A program made the translations under genes and the position numbers. From Streptomyces umbrinus (GTDB lineage Bacteria > Actinomycetota > Actinomycetes > Streptomycetales > Streptomycetaceae), in assembly GCF_030817415.1 (NCBI RefSeq), contig NZ_JAUSZI010000002.1:10453501-10517500 (forward strand): a DNA stretch of 64,000 bases, written 5' to 3'. The notes under the pieces are model-generated. The model saw only the letters and a list, made by a program, of their open reading frames with translations. It made no database searches and was not told the DNA's origin. This document shows, in pieces, positions 55,009 through 64,000 of this stretch; within the stretch, counting starts at the first letter, position 1, and every line of letters begins with the position of its first letter.

Positions 55009-56448
55009 ATGAACGAACCGACGCATGCCCTGCCCGAGGTGCCGGAGCCCACGCCTATCGAGAGCCGGGCGCACGACCCGCTGGCCGTCGCCCTCGGCAA
55101 CGCTTCCCTTCTCGGCGTCGGTTACCTGATGCTGCGGCGGCGCAGACTCGCCGTCGCCGCAGCGGTCGTCACCGTCGTGCTCGTCTCCCGGCTCGTCTCG
55201 ACCGCCCGGCCGGCGTACGAGATCGCCGTGCTCGTGTGGTGGGTCGCGGTCGTCGCCCACGGGTGGTTCCTGGCGCGCAGAAGCGGCAGCGGGGTCGCCT
55301 TGCGCGGCCGGCGCGTGGTCGCACTCTGCATCACGCTGTCGGTGGTGCTGGCCGTGACACTGCTGCGATTCGACGCGTCCAGGATCGAGGAGAGCGTCAC
55401 CGAGGCCCGCGAAAGCGGCGACTGCGCGGGGGTGTTGAGTGCCCAGGACAGGGTGTGGTTCGGGCATCGCGTCGCCGACGCCCCGCTGTCCGCCCGCGGC
55501 GACGAGAGCGTAGAGGCATGCGACCGGCTGCGGTCGGCCCGGACCGAACTGAACACCGCGCTGACCGGGAACACCGATGCCCTGGACGAGGGCTTCGGCA
55601 CACTCGCCTCCGTCCTCGCCGAACCCGGCAACGAGAAGACGGTCGAGACGACCCTGACCGGCTTCCTCGGGGGCCTGCCCGCCAAGGACCCCTGCACCAC
55701 CGTCACCGTCACCGAATGGCTCCGCGACCGCAAGCGCAGCCACGACGTACTGGACCGGTCCGCCGGCACGGCCCGGCGGACCGCACCCGCCGCGCTCGTC
55801 GGATGCGGTGACGAGCTGATGGCGGACAGCAGTTGGCAGAACGCCCTGACGCACTACGAGCAGCTGCTGGACCGCTACCCCGGCGACGACCTCGCGGACA
55901 AGGCCAGGAAGGGAGCCCGGAAGGCCACCCAGAGCATCGAGCTGGCCAACGTGCGCAGCCTGCTCACACCGGGCACCGGTGCCCAGCCCGAGTACTGCTC
56001 CCGCCCCGCGAAGTACAGCGGCGCCAAGCCCATGGGCAAGGGCACCAACCGCGCGCTGTTCTACACCGGCAGCACATACGGCGACGACTACTCCGACAAG
56101 CTCCCCGGCTCCTGGAAGGCGGCCGACGCGGCCGACGCCGTCCTGGTGGTCTGCATGGGCGAGGACACCTTCGGCTCGTCCGTCCGGACCTGCCCGTACC
56201 AGGGCCGGTCCTCCGGCTCCACCACGTACGTGACCTTCCACAAGATCGCGATCCCGGTGAAGGTCTACGAGGTACGCACCGGCAAACTCGTCGCCAAGCG
56301 CAAGATCCAGATCAACGGGTCGAGTTGCCCCTCCCTCATCACGTACTTCACCTCCAGCGACTCCGACTCGGGCCCGCCGTCGACCAGGTACGTCAGCGAG
56401 TCCAAGTCCGACGTGCGCTCCGCGTTCCGACCGTTGGTCGTGCGCTGA
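55009..56448 (+). CDS. Uncharacterised membrane protein with large external domain
   Basis: A 479-aa protein with three hydrophobic segments near the N-terminus (about residues 32-46, 50-65 and 72-85) and another at about 103-118 (VVALCITLSVVLAVTLL). A long extracytoplasmic part follows, containing a TPR-like stretch (DSSWQNALTHYEQLLDRYPG) and several cysteines. The C-terminal part reads SCPSLITYFTSSDSDSG. The start follows GGGGGAGACCAGG. It may share a transcript with the preceding membrane protein gene (85-base gap). No function can be assigned. Confidence 0.78.
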   Translation: MNEPTHALPEVPEPTPIESRAHDPLAVALGNASLLGVGYLMLRRRRLAVAAAVVTVVLVSRLVSTARPAYEIAVLVWWVAVVAHGWFLARRSGSGVALRGRRVVALCITLSVVLAVTLLRFDASRIEESVTEARESGDCAGVLSAQDRVWFGHRVADAPLSARGDESVEACDRLRSARTELNTALTGNTDALDEGFGTLASVLAEPGNEKTVETTLTGFLGGLPAKDPCTTVTVTEWLRDRKRSHDVLDRSAGTARRTAPAALVGCGDELMADSSWQNALTHYEQLLDRYPGDDLADKARKGARKATQSIELANVRSLLTPGTGAQPEYCSRPAKYSGAKPMGKGTNRALFYTGSTYGDDYSDKLPGSWKAADAADAVLVVCMGEDTFGSSVRTCPYQGRSSGSTTYVTFHKIAIPVKVYEVRTGKLVAKRKIQINGSSCPSLITYFTSSDSDSGPPSTRYVSESKSDVRSAFRPLVVR

Positions 56449-56474
56449 GGGGCCGGGTGAGGGAGCGCGAATAT

Positions 56475-56515
56475 CCGTGAAGGGGCCGTACGAGGTTCGT
56501 ATGGCCCCTTCACGG
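56475..56515 (+). terminator. Strong terminator with 19-bp stem
   Basis: Positions 56475-56493 pair with 56497-56515 over 19 bp (one G-T pair), with a three-base loop; the core is GTGAAGGGGCC/GGCCCCTTCAC. It begins 26 bases after the stop of the membrane-protein gene and faces the convergent lipoprotein gene. Confidence 0.85.
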
Positions 56516-56550
56516 GTGGTGCCGGGCGACCGATCACCCCCGGCCGGGAG

Positions 56551-57060
56551 TCAGTCCTTGGGGAAGAACTCCAGCACCGCGCTGCCGCCCTTCAGGGACT
56601 TCACGCGGAAGCCCAGGCTGTTCAGCCCGCCGGTGCCGCCCTCGCCGACCGACGTGCTCAGGAACACGCCGGAGCCGGAGGACTGGAGCATGACGGCATC
56701 CTCCGTGACCTTCGTGACCCGGAGGTTGCTGACGCCGAACCGGCTGTCGACCTTGATGGTCATGGGCTTCGGCACGGTGATCTCGCACCGCCCGTCGAAG
56801 CAGGCGTCGGCATCGGTGCCGCCGCCGGTGCGGTCGTCGGGGGAGTCCGACGTGCCCGGTCCACTCGCGGACGGAGAGGTGGACGGCGACGCCGCCTGCG
56901 AGGACGGCCGCGCCGACTCCGACGGTGTACGCGTGGAAGACGACTCCGCCCCCTCCCCGGAGCCGTCGTCCCGGCCGCCGCCACCCCCTCCGCAGCCGCT
57001 GAGGACCACCATCAGGGTCAGCGCCCCCGCCACGCCGACCCGGCCCCTGCCCGTGCTCAT
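56551..57060 (-). CDS. Hypothetical lipoprotein
   Basis: A 169-aa exported lipoprotein: signal peptide with lipobox LSGC at about residue 23, a run of glycines, a Ser/Thr/Pro-rich linker to about residue 80, and a small C-terminal domain with a Cys pair (DACFDGRCEITVPKPM) and beta-rich sequence ending VLEFFPKD. The family is not recognised. It appears monocistronic. Confidence 0.75.
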   Translation of the reverse strand: MSTGRGRVGVAGALTLMVVLSGCGGGGGGRDDGSGEGAESSSTRTPSESARPSSQAASPSTSPSASGPGTSDSPDDRTGGGTDADACFDGRCEITVPKPMTIKVDSRFGVSNLRVTKVTEDAVMLQSSGSGVFLSTSVGEGGTGGLNSLGFRVKSLKGGSAVLEFFPKD

Positions 57061-57185
57061 CCGCTCACCCTTCGACGCGTGTCAACTCGTACGCCTGCTA
57101 CCGCCGTTGAGCTCCGAGCTCTGGGCGAGGGGACATCCCCCTCCCACTTATACGGACCCGTTCGGGGAGGGGTCCCGGAACGAGA

Positions 57186-57221
57186 ACGTCCGGGCCGGCC
57201 TGTGCAGGCCGGCCCGGACGT
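57186..57221 (-). terminator. Terminator of furA-katG
   Basis: A perfect 15-bp stem, ACGTCCGGGCCGGCC (57186-57200) with 57207-57221, and a 6-base loop lies 14 bases past the katG stop on the minus strand. Confidence 0.8.
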
Positions 57222-57234
57222 CAGGATGAACTGA

Positions 57235-59481
<2,247 letters not shown>

Positions 59482-59490
59482 TCACGGTGC

Positions 59491-59928
59491 TCAGGAACTG
59501 CTGCTGGTGGAACAGGCGGGGCACAGGCCCCAGTAGATGACCTCGGCCTCGTCGATCGCGAAACCACGGTCGTCGGACGCGGTCAGGCAGGGGGCGTGGC
59601 CGACCGCGCAGTCGACGTCGACGACGACACCGCACGTACGGCACACGAGGTGGTGGTGGTTGTCTCCGACGCGTCCCTCGAACCGGGCCGGGCTGCCGGG
59701 CGGTTCGAGGCGGCGTATGAGCCCTGCCGCGGTGAGTGCGTGGAGGGCCTCGTACACGGCTTGGAGGGAGATGTGGCCCACGCGGTCGCGTACCCCGGAG
59801 GCGATCGCCTCGACTCCGAGGTGGTCGCCTCCGCGGACGGTCTCGAGCAGCGCGACGCGGGCGGCCGTCACCCGCAGGCCGACACCGCGCAGCTCCTCTG
59901 CGGTGGTCGGAGTACGGGGTGTGGTCAT
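59491..59928 (-). CDS. furA: Fur-family peroxide-responsive repressor FurA
   Basis: A 145-aa Fur-family regulator: winged helix (ISLQAVYEALHALTAAGLI), metal site HHHLVCRTCG and a C-terminal CPAC pair. It autoregulates and represses katG using a metal as peroxide sensor. There is no ribosome binding site before ATG 59928, and the predicted promoter places transcription start at or next to the A of ATG, so the mRNA is probably leaderless. Confidence 0.94.
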   Translation of the reverse strand: MTTPRTPTTAEELRGVGLRVTAARVALLETVRGGDHLGVEAIASGVRDRVGHISLQAVYEALHALTAAGLIRRLEPPGSPARFEGRVGDNHHHLVCRTCGVVVDVDCAVGHAPCLTASDDRGFAIDEAEVIYWGLCPACSTSSSS

Positions 59929-59935
59929 GGCGCCA

Positions 59936-59965
59936 AACCTAGCGTCCTAAACACGAACAGTTCAA
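59936..59965 (-). promoter_or_regulatory. furA-katG promoter, probably leaderless
   Basis: On the minus strand TTGAAC (59965-59960), an 18-base spacer and TAGGTT (59941-59936) form a good vegetative promoter. The expected start site is about 59929, next to the furA ATG at 59928. The spacer region, with TGTTCGTGTTTAGGAC, is where a FurA site would be expected. Confidence 0.65.
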
Positions 59966-60073
59966 GAAAGCGAAGGTTCCAAGTTTGGTAAGTCCTGCCG
60001 AACAGATCGTCGCCGCGGGCGTCCGGGCTGCCGTTTCCGGCCGCGGTGGGGCTTCTGACGGGGATCACCGGTG

Positions 60074-60135
60074 CGTCACCACCTTGACAGGTGACGAAAG
60101 CCGCTGCGATCATCATCACCTGTTTCGCAGGTGAC
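60074..60135. promoter_or_regulatory. Paired operator TCACC-N9-GGTGA upstream of the 58-aa gene
   Basis: Two interrupted palindromes: CGTCACC at 60074-60080 with GGTGACG at 60090-60096, and TCACC at 60116-60120 with GGTGA at 60130-60134. Both have 9-base spacers and their centres (60085, 60125) are 40 bases apart. A possible promoter, TTGACA (60084-60089)-N18-GATCAT (60108-60113), has its -35 inside the first site. The same pair architecture lies on the CGNR promoter. Confidence 0.75.
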
Positions 60136-60199
60136 GCGAGCGAGTCGGGTGACGCCGCCTTCGCCACGATCGGACCCGGACCGAACTCAGGAGGACGAG

Positions 60200-60376
60200 A
60201 TGACGCATCAGGAGAACGTTCCGGACGCCGCCCAGGCCGCACGCCGTACGCGATTCGGCACGTTGCCGGAGCGCATCGGCCTGGCGGACATGGTCGAGGA
60301 GAGGCCGGCGACCGTGCCCGACCCGGCGAGGGACACGTACAACTCCGACGAGTGGCTCGTCCGTACGTGCCTGTGA
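60200..60376 (+). CDS. Small 58-aa protein of unknown function
   Basis: A 58-aa hydrophilic protein starting MTHQENVPDAAQ, with central FGTLPERIGLADMVEE and a C-terminal YNSDEWLVRTCL. It has one cysteine at the penultimate residue. The start is well supported by AGGAGGACGAG, and codon bias is typical. No family is recognised. It lies 65 bases after a paired operator shared with the CGNR regulator gene, and 73 bases before the GPP34 gene, with which it may be cotranscribed. The C-terminal conserved-looking segment could make it a precursor peptide, but no modifying enzyme is adjacent. Confidence 0.7.
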   Translation: MTHQENVPDAAQAARRTRFGTLPERIGLADMVEERPATVPDPARDTYNSDEWLVRTCL

Positions 60377-60449
60377 GTCCGGTCGACCGGACGGCGGGCC
60401 TCGACGGCGGCGACGTAGGCTTGCTCATACCTTCGAGGGGAACCGGATC

Positions 60450-61085
60450 ATGACCACACCGCGGGACCTGTTGATCGTTGCCATGGATGTGGAGTCCGGC
60501 CGCCCTGCGGACCGCGGCAGCCTGTCCCTGGCGCTCGCCGGGGCCGAGGTCATCGACCTCCTCGGTGCCCGAGCGGTCGAGCTGGACGGCGATCGCATCG
60601 TCCCCGGCGGCCGGCCCTCCCTGGACGACCCCCTGCTGCGCGAGGCCGAGTCGGCGCTGACCCGCCAGGAGCCGTACGAGTCGGTCGAGGACTGGCTGTG
60701 GCGCCGAGGCCGTGACTTGTCCTCGGTGTATCTGGCCGCGTTCGAGACCGAGGGCCGGCTCACCCGGCAGCGCCGCCGCCTGATGTCCTTCCGGGCCGGT
60801 GACGTGGCACTCGTCGATTCCCCGGCCCGCCGCGGAGCGGTCGACCGCTGGGAATCCCACGAGCCCGTGCTGGTCGCCCTCGTGACGGCTGCCGCGCTGC
60901 ACGGCGAGCCTCTCGACGAGGACGCCGAGGAATCCCCGAAGCCTCCCGACGTCCCGGACATCACTGACGACGCGGTGGCGACGGTACTGGCCGCGGTCAA
61001 CGACGCGGTGATGGAACTGGAGGCCGTGCGCCAGCGCCGATCCATCGAGGACGCGGCCTTCGACAACATCTGGCGCGGATTCTGA
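60450..61085 (+). CDS. GPP34 (Golgi phosphoprotein 3-like) family protein
   Basis: A 211-aa protein with the GOLPH3/GPP34 layout: TTPRDLLIVAMDVE start, LSLALAGAEVIDLLGARAVEL, and the middle RRLMSFRAGDVALVDSPARRG. Actinobacterial members often sit in conservon-type or regulatory loci and may bind membrane phosphoinositides or proteins, but their role is not established. The start follows GAGGGGAACC. Confidence 0.87.
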   Translation: MTTPRDLLIVAMDVESGRPADRGSLSLALAGAEVIDLLGARAVELDGDRIVPGGRPSLDDPLLREAESALTRQEPYESVEDWLWRRGRDLSSVYLAAFETEGRLTRQRRRLMSFRAGDVALVDSPARRGAVDRWESHEPVLVALVTAAALHGEPLDEDAEESPKPPDVPDITDDAVATVLAAVNDAVMELEAVRQRRSIEDAAFDNIWRGF

Positions 61086-61148
61086 CCCGAACCCGCGCCG
61101 GAACACCGACGGGTGACCGGATCCCACGGGTGATTGGCCCGCGGGGTA

Positions 61149-61170
61149 AATAGTCGATCGGTCGTATATT
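61149..61170. promoter_or_regulatory. Likely TetR operator
   Basis: A 22-base imperfect palindrome (AATA..CGA.CG.TCG..TATT, 16 of 22 positions symmetric) lies 6 bases upstream of the tetR start. The stretch also contains direct repeats GGTCGTAT. Placement implies autoregulation. Confidence 0.6.
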
Positions 61171-61176
61171 GGTCGT

Positions 61177-61779
61177 ATGGGACGGACCAGCAACGCCAGG
61201 GAGAAGATCCTCACCGCCGCGCAGTCACTCATCGGGCAGCGAGGCTACTCGGCCCTCGGCACCGCCGAGATCTGCAAGGTCGCGGGCGTGCCGAAGGGCA
61301 GCTTCTACTACTTCTTCGAGACCAAGGAAGCGCTCGCCCTGGCTGTTCTCGACGAGCGCTGGGAGACCCAGCGCGGTGACTGGAGCCGCATCCTGCGCGG
61401 CGACGGTGAACCGCTCCAGCGGCTGCGCCGGCTGTTCGAGGAGACCGAGGCGGGCCAGCGCGCCGGACAGCAGAGCTGCGGCACGGTCTCAGGGTGCCTG
61501 TTCGGGAATCTGACCCTGGAACTGAGCAACCAGACCGAGGCCGTTCGTTCGCGCCTGCAAGGAATCTTCGACGCGCAGGTCGGCATGGTCGAGGAGGTCG
61601 TCGCCGAGGCCGCGGAGCGGAGAGAGATCGCCGTCGGCGACCACCGCGAGGCCGCCCGGTCCGTCGTCGCGCAACTCGAGGGCCAGGTGCTCTTCGCCAA
61701 GCTCTACAACGACCCCGAGCGCCTCGACGTCCTCTGGAGGAACTGCCTCGCCATCCTCGGGGCCCGGCTGCCGGCGTAG
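61177..61779 (+). CDS. TetR/AcrR-family regulator (YxaF/LmrA-like)
   Basis: A 200-aa repressor: helix-turn-helix in LGTAEICKVAGVPKGSFYYFFETKE-type sequence (residues 27-51), and a C-terminal ligand domain with CGTVSGCLFGNLTLELS, the Cys-x-G-C-L motif of the YxaF/LmrA branch. The start is leaderless or nearly so, as no ribosome binding site precedes ATG 61177. No adjacent efflux gene is present, so the target is not evident. Confidence 0.88.
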   Translation: MGRTSNAREKILTAAQSLIGQRGYSALGTAEICKVAGVPKGSFYYFFETKEALALAVLDERWETQRGDWSRILRGDGEPLQRLRRLFEETEAGQRAGQQSCGTVSGCLFGNLTLELSNQTEAVRSRLQGIFDAQVGMVEEVVAEAAERREIAVGDHREAARSVVAQLEGQVLFAKLYNDPERLDVLWRNCLAILGARLPA

Positions 61780-61825
61780 GCCGCGGATGCTTACCGTGGC
61801 TCGGGAACCTTGAGATCCCCGTGCG

Positions 61826-62389
61826 TCAGTGCGCTGCGGTTGTCTGCGCCTGCTTCTTGCGAGCCCGGTAGGCCGCGGCCTTGACCTTGTTTCCGCACGA
61901 CTCCATGCCGCACCACTGCCGGCGCACACCGCGCGACCGGTCGATGTAGACGCGGGTGCATTCGGGATTGCCGCATTCCTTCAGCAGCGGAACGTCGGGT
62001 CCGCTGAGGACTTCGACGGCCTGGCGTGCCACGGTGGCCAGTGCCTCTTCGGGCGTCGCGGCCGTCCATCGCCCCGTCGCGGTGAGCTGAGGCGTCGCCG
62101 AGGGCCTGCGGGCCGCGCCGTTCACCGCGGCGAGCGCCTCCTCGTCGTAGGCCGCGCCGAACCGCCGGGCGGTGATCAGGTCGTAGACGGCCTCCCGGAC
62201 GACGATCGCCTGCTCGACGTCGGCCTCCCGGCTGGGGGATACGGCGTCGACGACTCCGGACTCGACGTACCAGGCGTCCAGCCGGTCCGGCGACACGAGC
62301 GTCTCGAACCGGAGCGTGCGGCGCGCGCGGAGCGTGGCCGCGAAGTCGAGCGCGGGGTTCCCGCAGAAGAAGGCATGATCCAGATTCAC
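61826..62389 (-). CDS. CGNR zinc-finger (ABATE) transcription regulator
   Basis: A 187-aa protein: an N-terminal ABATE-type domain (FFCGNPALDFAATLRAR, then VREAVYDLITARRFG) and a C-terminal CGNR zinc finger with LKECGNPECTRVYIDRS and CGMESCGNKVKAAAYRARK, the DNA-binding part. The GTG at 62389 was chosen because a promoter TTGCAT-N17-CAGGAT places transcription start on it, making the mRNA leaderless; an upstream ATG at 62434 lies inside the operators. It probably controls itself through the paired sites directly upstream. Confidence 0.85.
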   Translation of the reverse strand: MNLDHAFFCGNPALDFAATLRARRTLRFETLVSPDRLDAWYVESGVVDAVSPSREADVEQAIVVREAVYDLITARRFGAAYDEEALAAVNGAARRPSATPQLTATGRWTAATPEEALATVARQAVEVLSGPDVPLLKECGNPECTRVYIDRSRGVRRQWCGMESCGNKVKAAAYRARKKQAQTTAAH

Positions 62390-62450
62390 GTCACCATCCT
62401 GACGGGTGACATCAGGGCATGCAAGGGTCATCACCGGTCAGGCTGGTGAC
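62389..62450 (-). promoter_or_regulatory. CGNR promoter with paired TCACC-N9-GGTGA operators
   Basis: Sites are TCACC 62391-62395 with GGTGA 62405-62409, and TCACC 62431-62435 with GGTGA 62445-62449; spacers are 9 bases and centres 40 apart. The minus-strand promoter TTGCAT (62424-62419), 17-base spacer, CAGGAT (62401-62396) predicts a start at 62389, the GTG codon. One site covers the -10 and the other lies just upstream of the -35, a classic repression layout. Confidence 0.8.
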
Positions 62451-62461
62451 GGCTGGGGTGG

Positions 62462-64000
62462 CTACTCCTTCGGCTTCTTCGGGATCTGCTGCTCGAACCA
62501 GACGACCTTGCCCGTGCTGAGCCTCGTCGCTCCCCAGCGTTGCGCGAGCTGATCCACGAGGAAGAGGCCTCGGCCGCCCTCGTCGCCCGGCTGGGCCTGC
62601 CGCATCCGGGGCACCTGGGAGGAGTCGTCGGTCACCTCGCAGCGGAGGATGTCGGTGCGCAGCAGCCGTAGTGCGATGGGCCGTGAGGCGAAACGGACGG
62701 CGTTCGTCACGACCTCGCTGACCATGAGTTCCGTCGAGTCGAGCATGGATTCCAGGTCCCAGCGGCGAAGTGCCCTGCGGGTCAGGCGGCGGGCCTGTCC
62801 GGCGGTCAGCGGGTGGGGGTCCAGGTGCCAGTACCCCACGCTGTCCGGGGGGAAGCCCTCGAACCGGGCGGTGAGCAAAGCGATGTCGTCGTCCCGGGAG
62901 CCGGGGACCATGACGCCCAGGATGTGGTCGCAGAGCAGTTCGAGCGAGGGGGCGGAGTGTCCGCTCGCCACGGTTCGGAGGCTGGTGCGCAGGGCCTCGA
63001 CGCCTGTTCCCACGTCCGTCTCGCGCGATTCGACGAGGCCGTCGGTGTAGAGCAGCAGGGTCGCTCCGGTGGGGGCGTGCATCTCCACGGACTCGAAGTC
63101 GACCCCGCCGACACCGATGGGGGCGGCCGGTGGGACGCGGAGCACCTCGCCGTGGCCGTCCGGGTGCAGGAGCACCGCGGGCGGGTGGCCGGCGTTCGCG
63201 ATGAGCAGCCGGTGCGAGATCGGGTCGTAGATCGCGTAGAGGCAGGTCGCGATGTGGTCGCTGCCGAGGCGCTGGGCCTGCTCGTCCAGGTGGTGCAGGA
63301 CCTCGTCCGGAGGCAGGTCGAGCCCGGCGAGGGTCTGCACGATGGTGCGCAGCTGGCCCATGATCGCGGCGGAGGTCATGGAATGCCCCATGACGTCTCC
63401 GACGATCAGCGCGACGCGGTTGCCGGGCAGCGGGATCGCGTCGTACCAGTCGCCCCCGACCTGGGCGGTCTTCGAGGCGGGCAGATAGCGGCTGGCCAGC
63501 CGGATCCCGGTGGGCTCGGGCAGTGACGACGGCAGCATGGTGTGCTGCAGCGTGTCCGCGACGGAGGCCTCATGCCCGTACATCACCGCCTTCTGTACGC
63601 CGATGGCGGTGTGCGTCGCGAGCTGTGAGGCGACGAGCAGGTCGTCGCGGGTGAAGGGGGTCCGGTCGGGCCGGCGCAGGAGGACGACCGTTCCCATGAC
63701 GTGCCTGCGGCCGTGCAGCGGGGCGATGATCAGCCGGCGCCCCGGCGGAATCGCCTCCGGCACACTCGCCAGTGGTCCGAGCAGTTCGGCAACCGCGGGT
63801 GCGATCCCGGGCGCGTCACCGAAGGCGGGCCGTCCGGCCAGCAGCAGTTTCGAGAGCCGTCCGGCGACGTCCGGCCGTACGAGCTCGGCGATGTCCGAGT
63901 GCAGGGGATGGGTCTTGAACAGCGGCGATCGGGAGGCCTGGGGAGCCTGCGGCTTCCTGCTGACGCTGTGCAGCTGAAGGACGACGGGTGCAGCCGACTT
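62462..64000 (-). CDS. SpoIIE-type protein phosphatase with anti-sigma kinase domain (5-prime end outside window)
   Basis: At least 512 residues; the frame is open to the window edge, so the N-terminus is missing. Order: a GAF-like sensor domain (ending TRDDLLVASQLATHTAIGVQ), a PP2C/SpoIIE phosphatase with metal Asp residues in VGGDWYDAIPL and LIVGDVMGHS and the distal SRDDDIALL, and a C-terminal HATPase (RsbW-like) domain with VSEVVTNAVRFA and GGRGLFLVDQL. Such proteins dephosphorylate anti-sigma antagonists and link signals to sigma-factor activity. It ends 12 bases from a CGNR operator. Confidence 0.92.
   Translation of the reverse strand, partial: KSAAPVVLQLHSVSRKPQAPQASRSPLFKTHPLHSDIAELVRPDVAGRLSKLLLAGRPAFGDAPGIAPAVAELLGPLASVPEAIPPGRRLIIAPLHGRRHVMGTVVLLRRPDRTPFTRDDLLVASQLATHTAIGVQKAVMYGHEASVADTLQHTMLPSSLPEPTGIRLASRYLPASKTAQVGGDWYDAIPLPGNRVALIVGDVMGHSMTSAAIMGQLRTIVQTLAGLDLPPDEVLHHLDEQAQRLGSDHIATCLYAIYDPISHRLLIANAGHPPAVLLHPDGHGEVLRVPPAAPIGVGGVDFESVEMHAPTGATLLLYTDGLVESRETDVGTGVEALRTSLRTVASGHSAPSLELLCDHILGVMVPGSRDDDIALLTARFEGFPPDSVGYWHLDPHPLTAGQARRLTRRALRRWDLESMLDSTELMVSEVVTNAVRFASRPIALRLLRTDILRCEVTDDSSQVPRMRQAQPGDEGGRGLFLVDQLAQRWGATRLSTGKVVWFEQQIPKKPKE

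Overview
The window is high-GC, densely coded DNA with strongly third-position-biased codons. Its families (roadblock/LC7 conservon protein, DUF5709, GPP34, CGNR, FurA-KatG, many GTG starts and 4-base ATGA/GTGA overlaps) point to a Streptomyces or close actinomycete chromosome. There are no rRNA or tRNA genes, no CRISPR array and no intact transposase. Most of the window is ordinary Streptomyces metabolism, but the stretch from about 29 to 42 kb has an accessory, rearranged look.

Layout. 0-7 kb: roadblock protein, a DUF6397-like protein, acyl-CoA thioesterase II with a DEAD/DEAH (DUF3516-type) helicase, a membrane metal-dependent hydrolase, zinc-free ribosomal protein L31 and a DUF5709 protein. 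7-11 kb: a two-gene heterodimeric ABC exporter with one degenerate ATP site. 11-18 kb: an L,D-transpeptidase lipoprotein, a GT-C membrane glycosyltransferase, a PNGase A-like amidase, a DctA-type symporter and a Tat-exported GH109-like glycosidase. 18.6-22 kb: MarR regulator divergent from an ABC exporter, then a short MltG. 21.9-27.3 kb: a sulfonate-type import and desulfonation operon (permease, ATPase, binding protein, SsuD-like monooxygenase, flavin monooxygenase) preceded by a Cys-containing leader peptide. 27.6-30.2 kb: YjbQ, DHFR/RibD-like, VOC and an MDR oxidoreductase.

30.3-37.3 kb is decayed. A MerR N-terminus is fused in frame to the tail of a Cys/Met-metabolism PLP enzyme. Next come a frameshifted amidohydrolase, a 13-copy GCAGCC array, an intact phosphoglucomutase, a frameshifted CU044_5270-like remnant, and a complete rpoA lying outside the usual ribosomal-protein operon. 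37.5-42 kb is a complete pqqABCDE operon that runs directly into a secreted PQQ-type sugar dehydrogenase, so cofactor and user are made together. 42-46 kb: two membrane-anchored HTH proteins, a secreted peptidoglycan-binding protein and a P450.

46-54 kb is a coherent hexuronate pathway on the minus strand: ManD mannonate dehydratase, a fructuronate-reductase-type dehydrogenase, an MFS importer, an idonate-type dehydrogenase, KDG kinase and KDPG aldolase. A GntR/FCD regulator is divergent across a perfect 16-bp palindrome. 54-57 kb holds uncharacterised membrane proteins and a lipoprotein. 57-64 kb holds furA-katG, a 58-aa unknown protein, GPP34, TetR and CGNR regulators, and a SpoIIE-type phosphatase cut by the window edge.

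The most notable signals are (1) the stand-alone rpoA; (2) four copies of an interrupted palindrome TCACC-N9-GGTGA in two pairs, each pair exactly 40 bp centre to centre, one pair on the CGNR promoter and one upstream of the 58-aa gene; (3) the pqq operon plus dehydrogenase; (4) the MerR-PLP chimera; and (5) the sulfonate-operon leader peptide.
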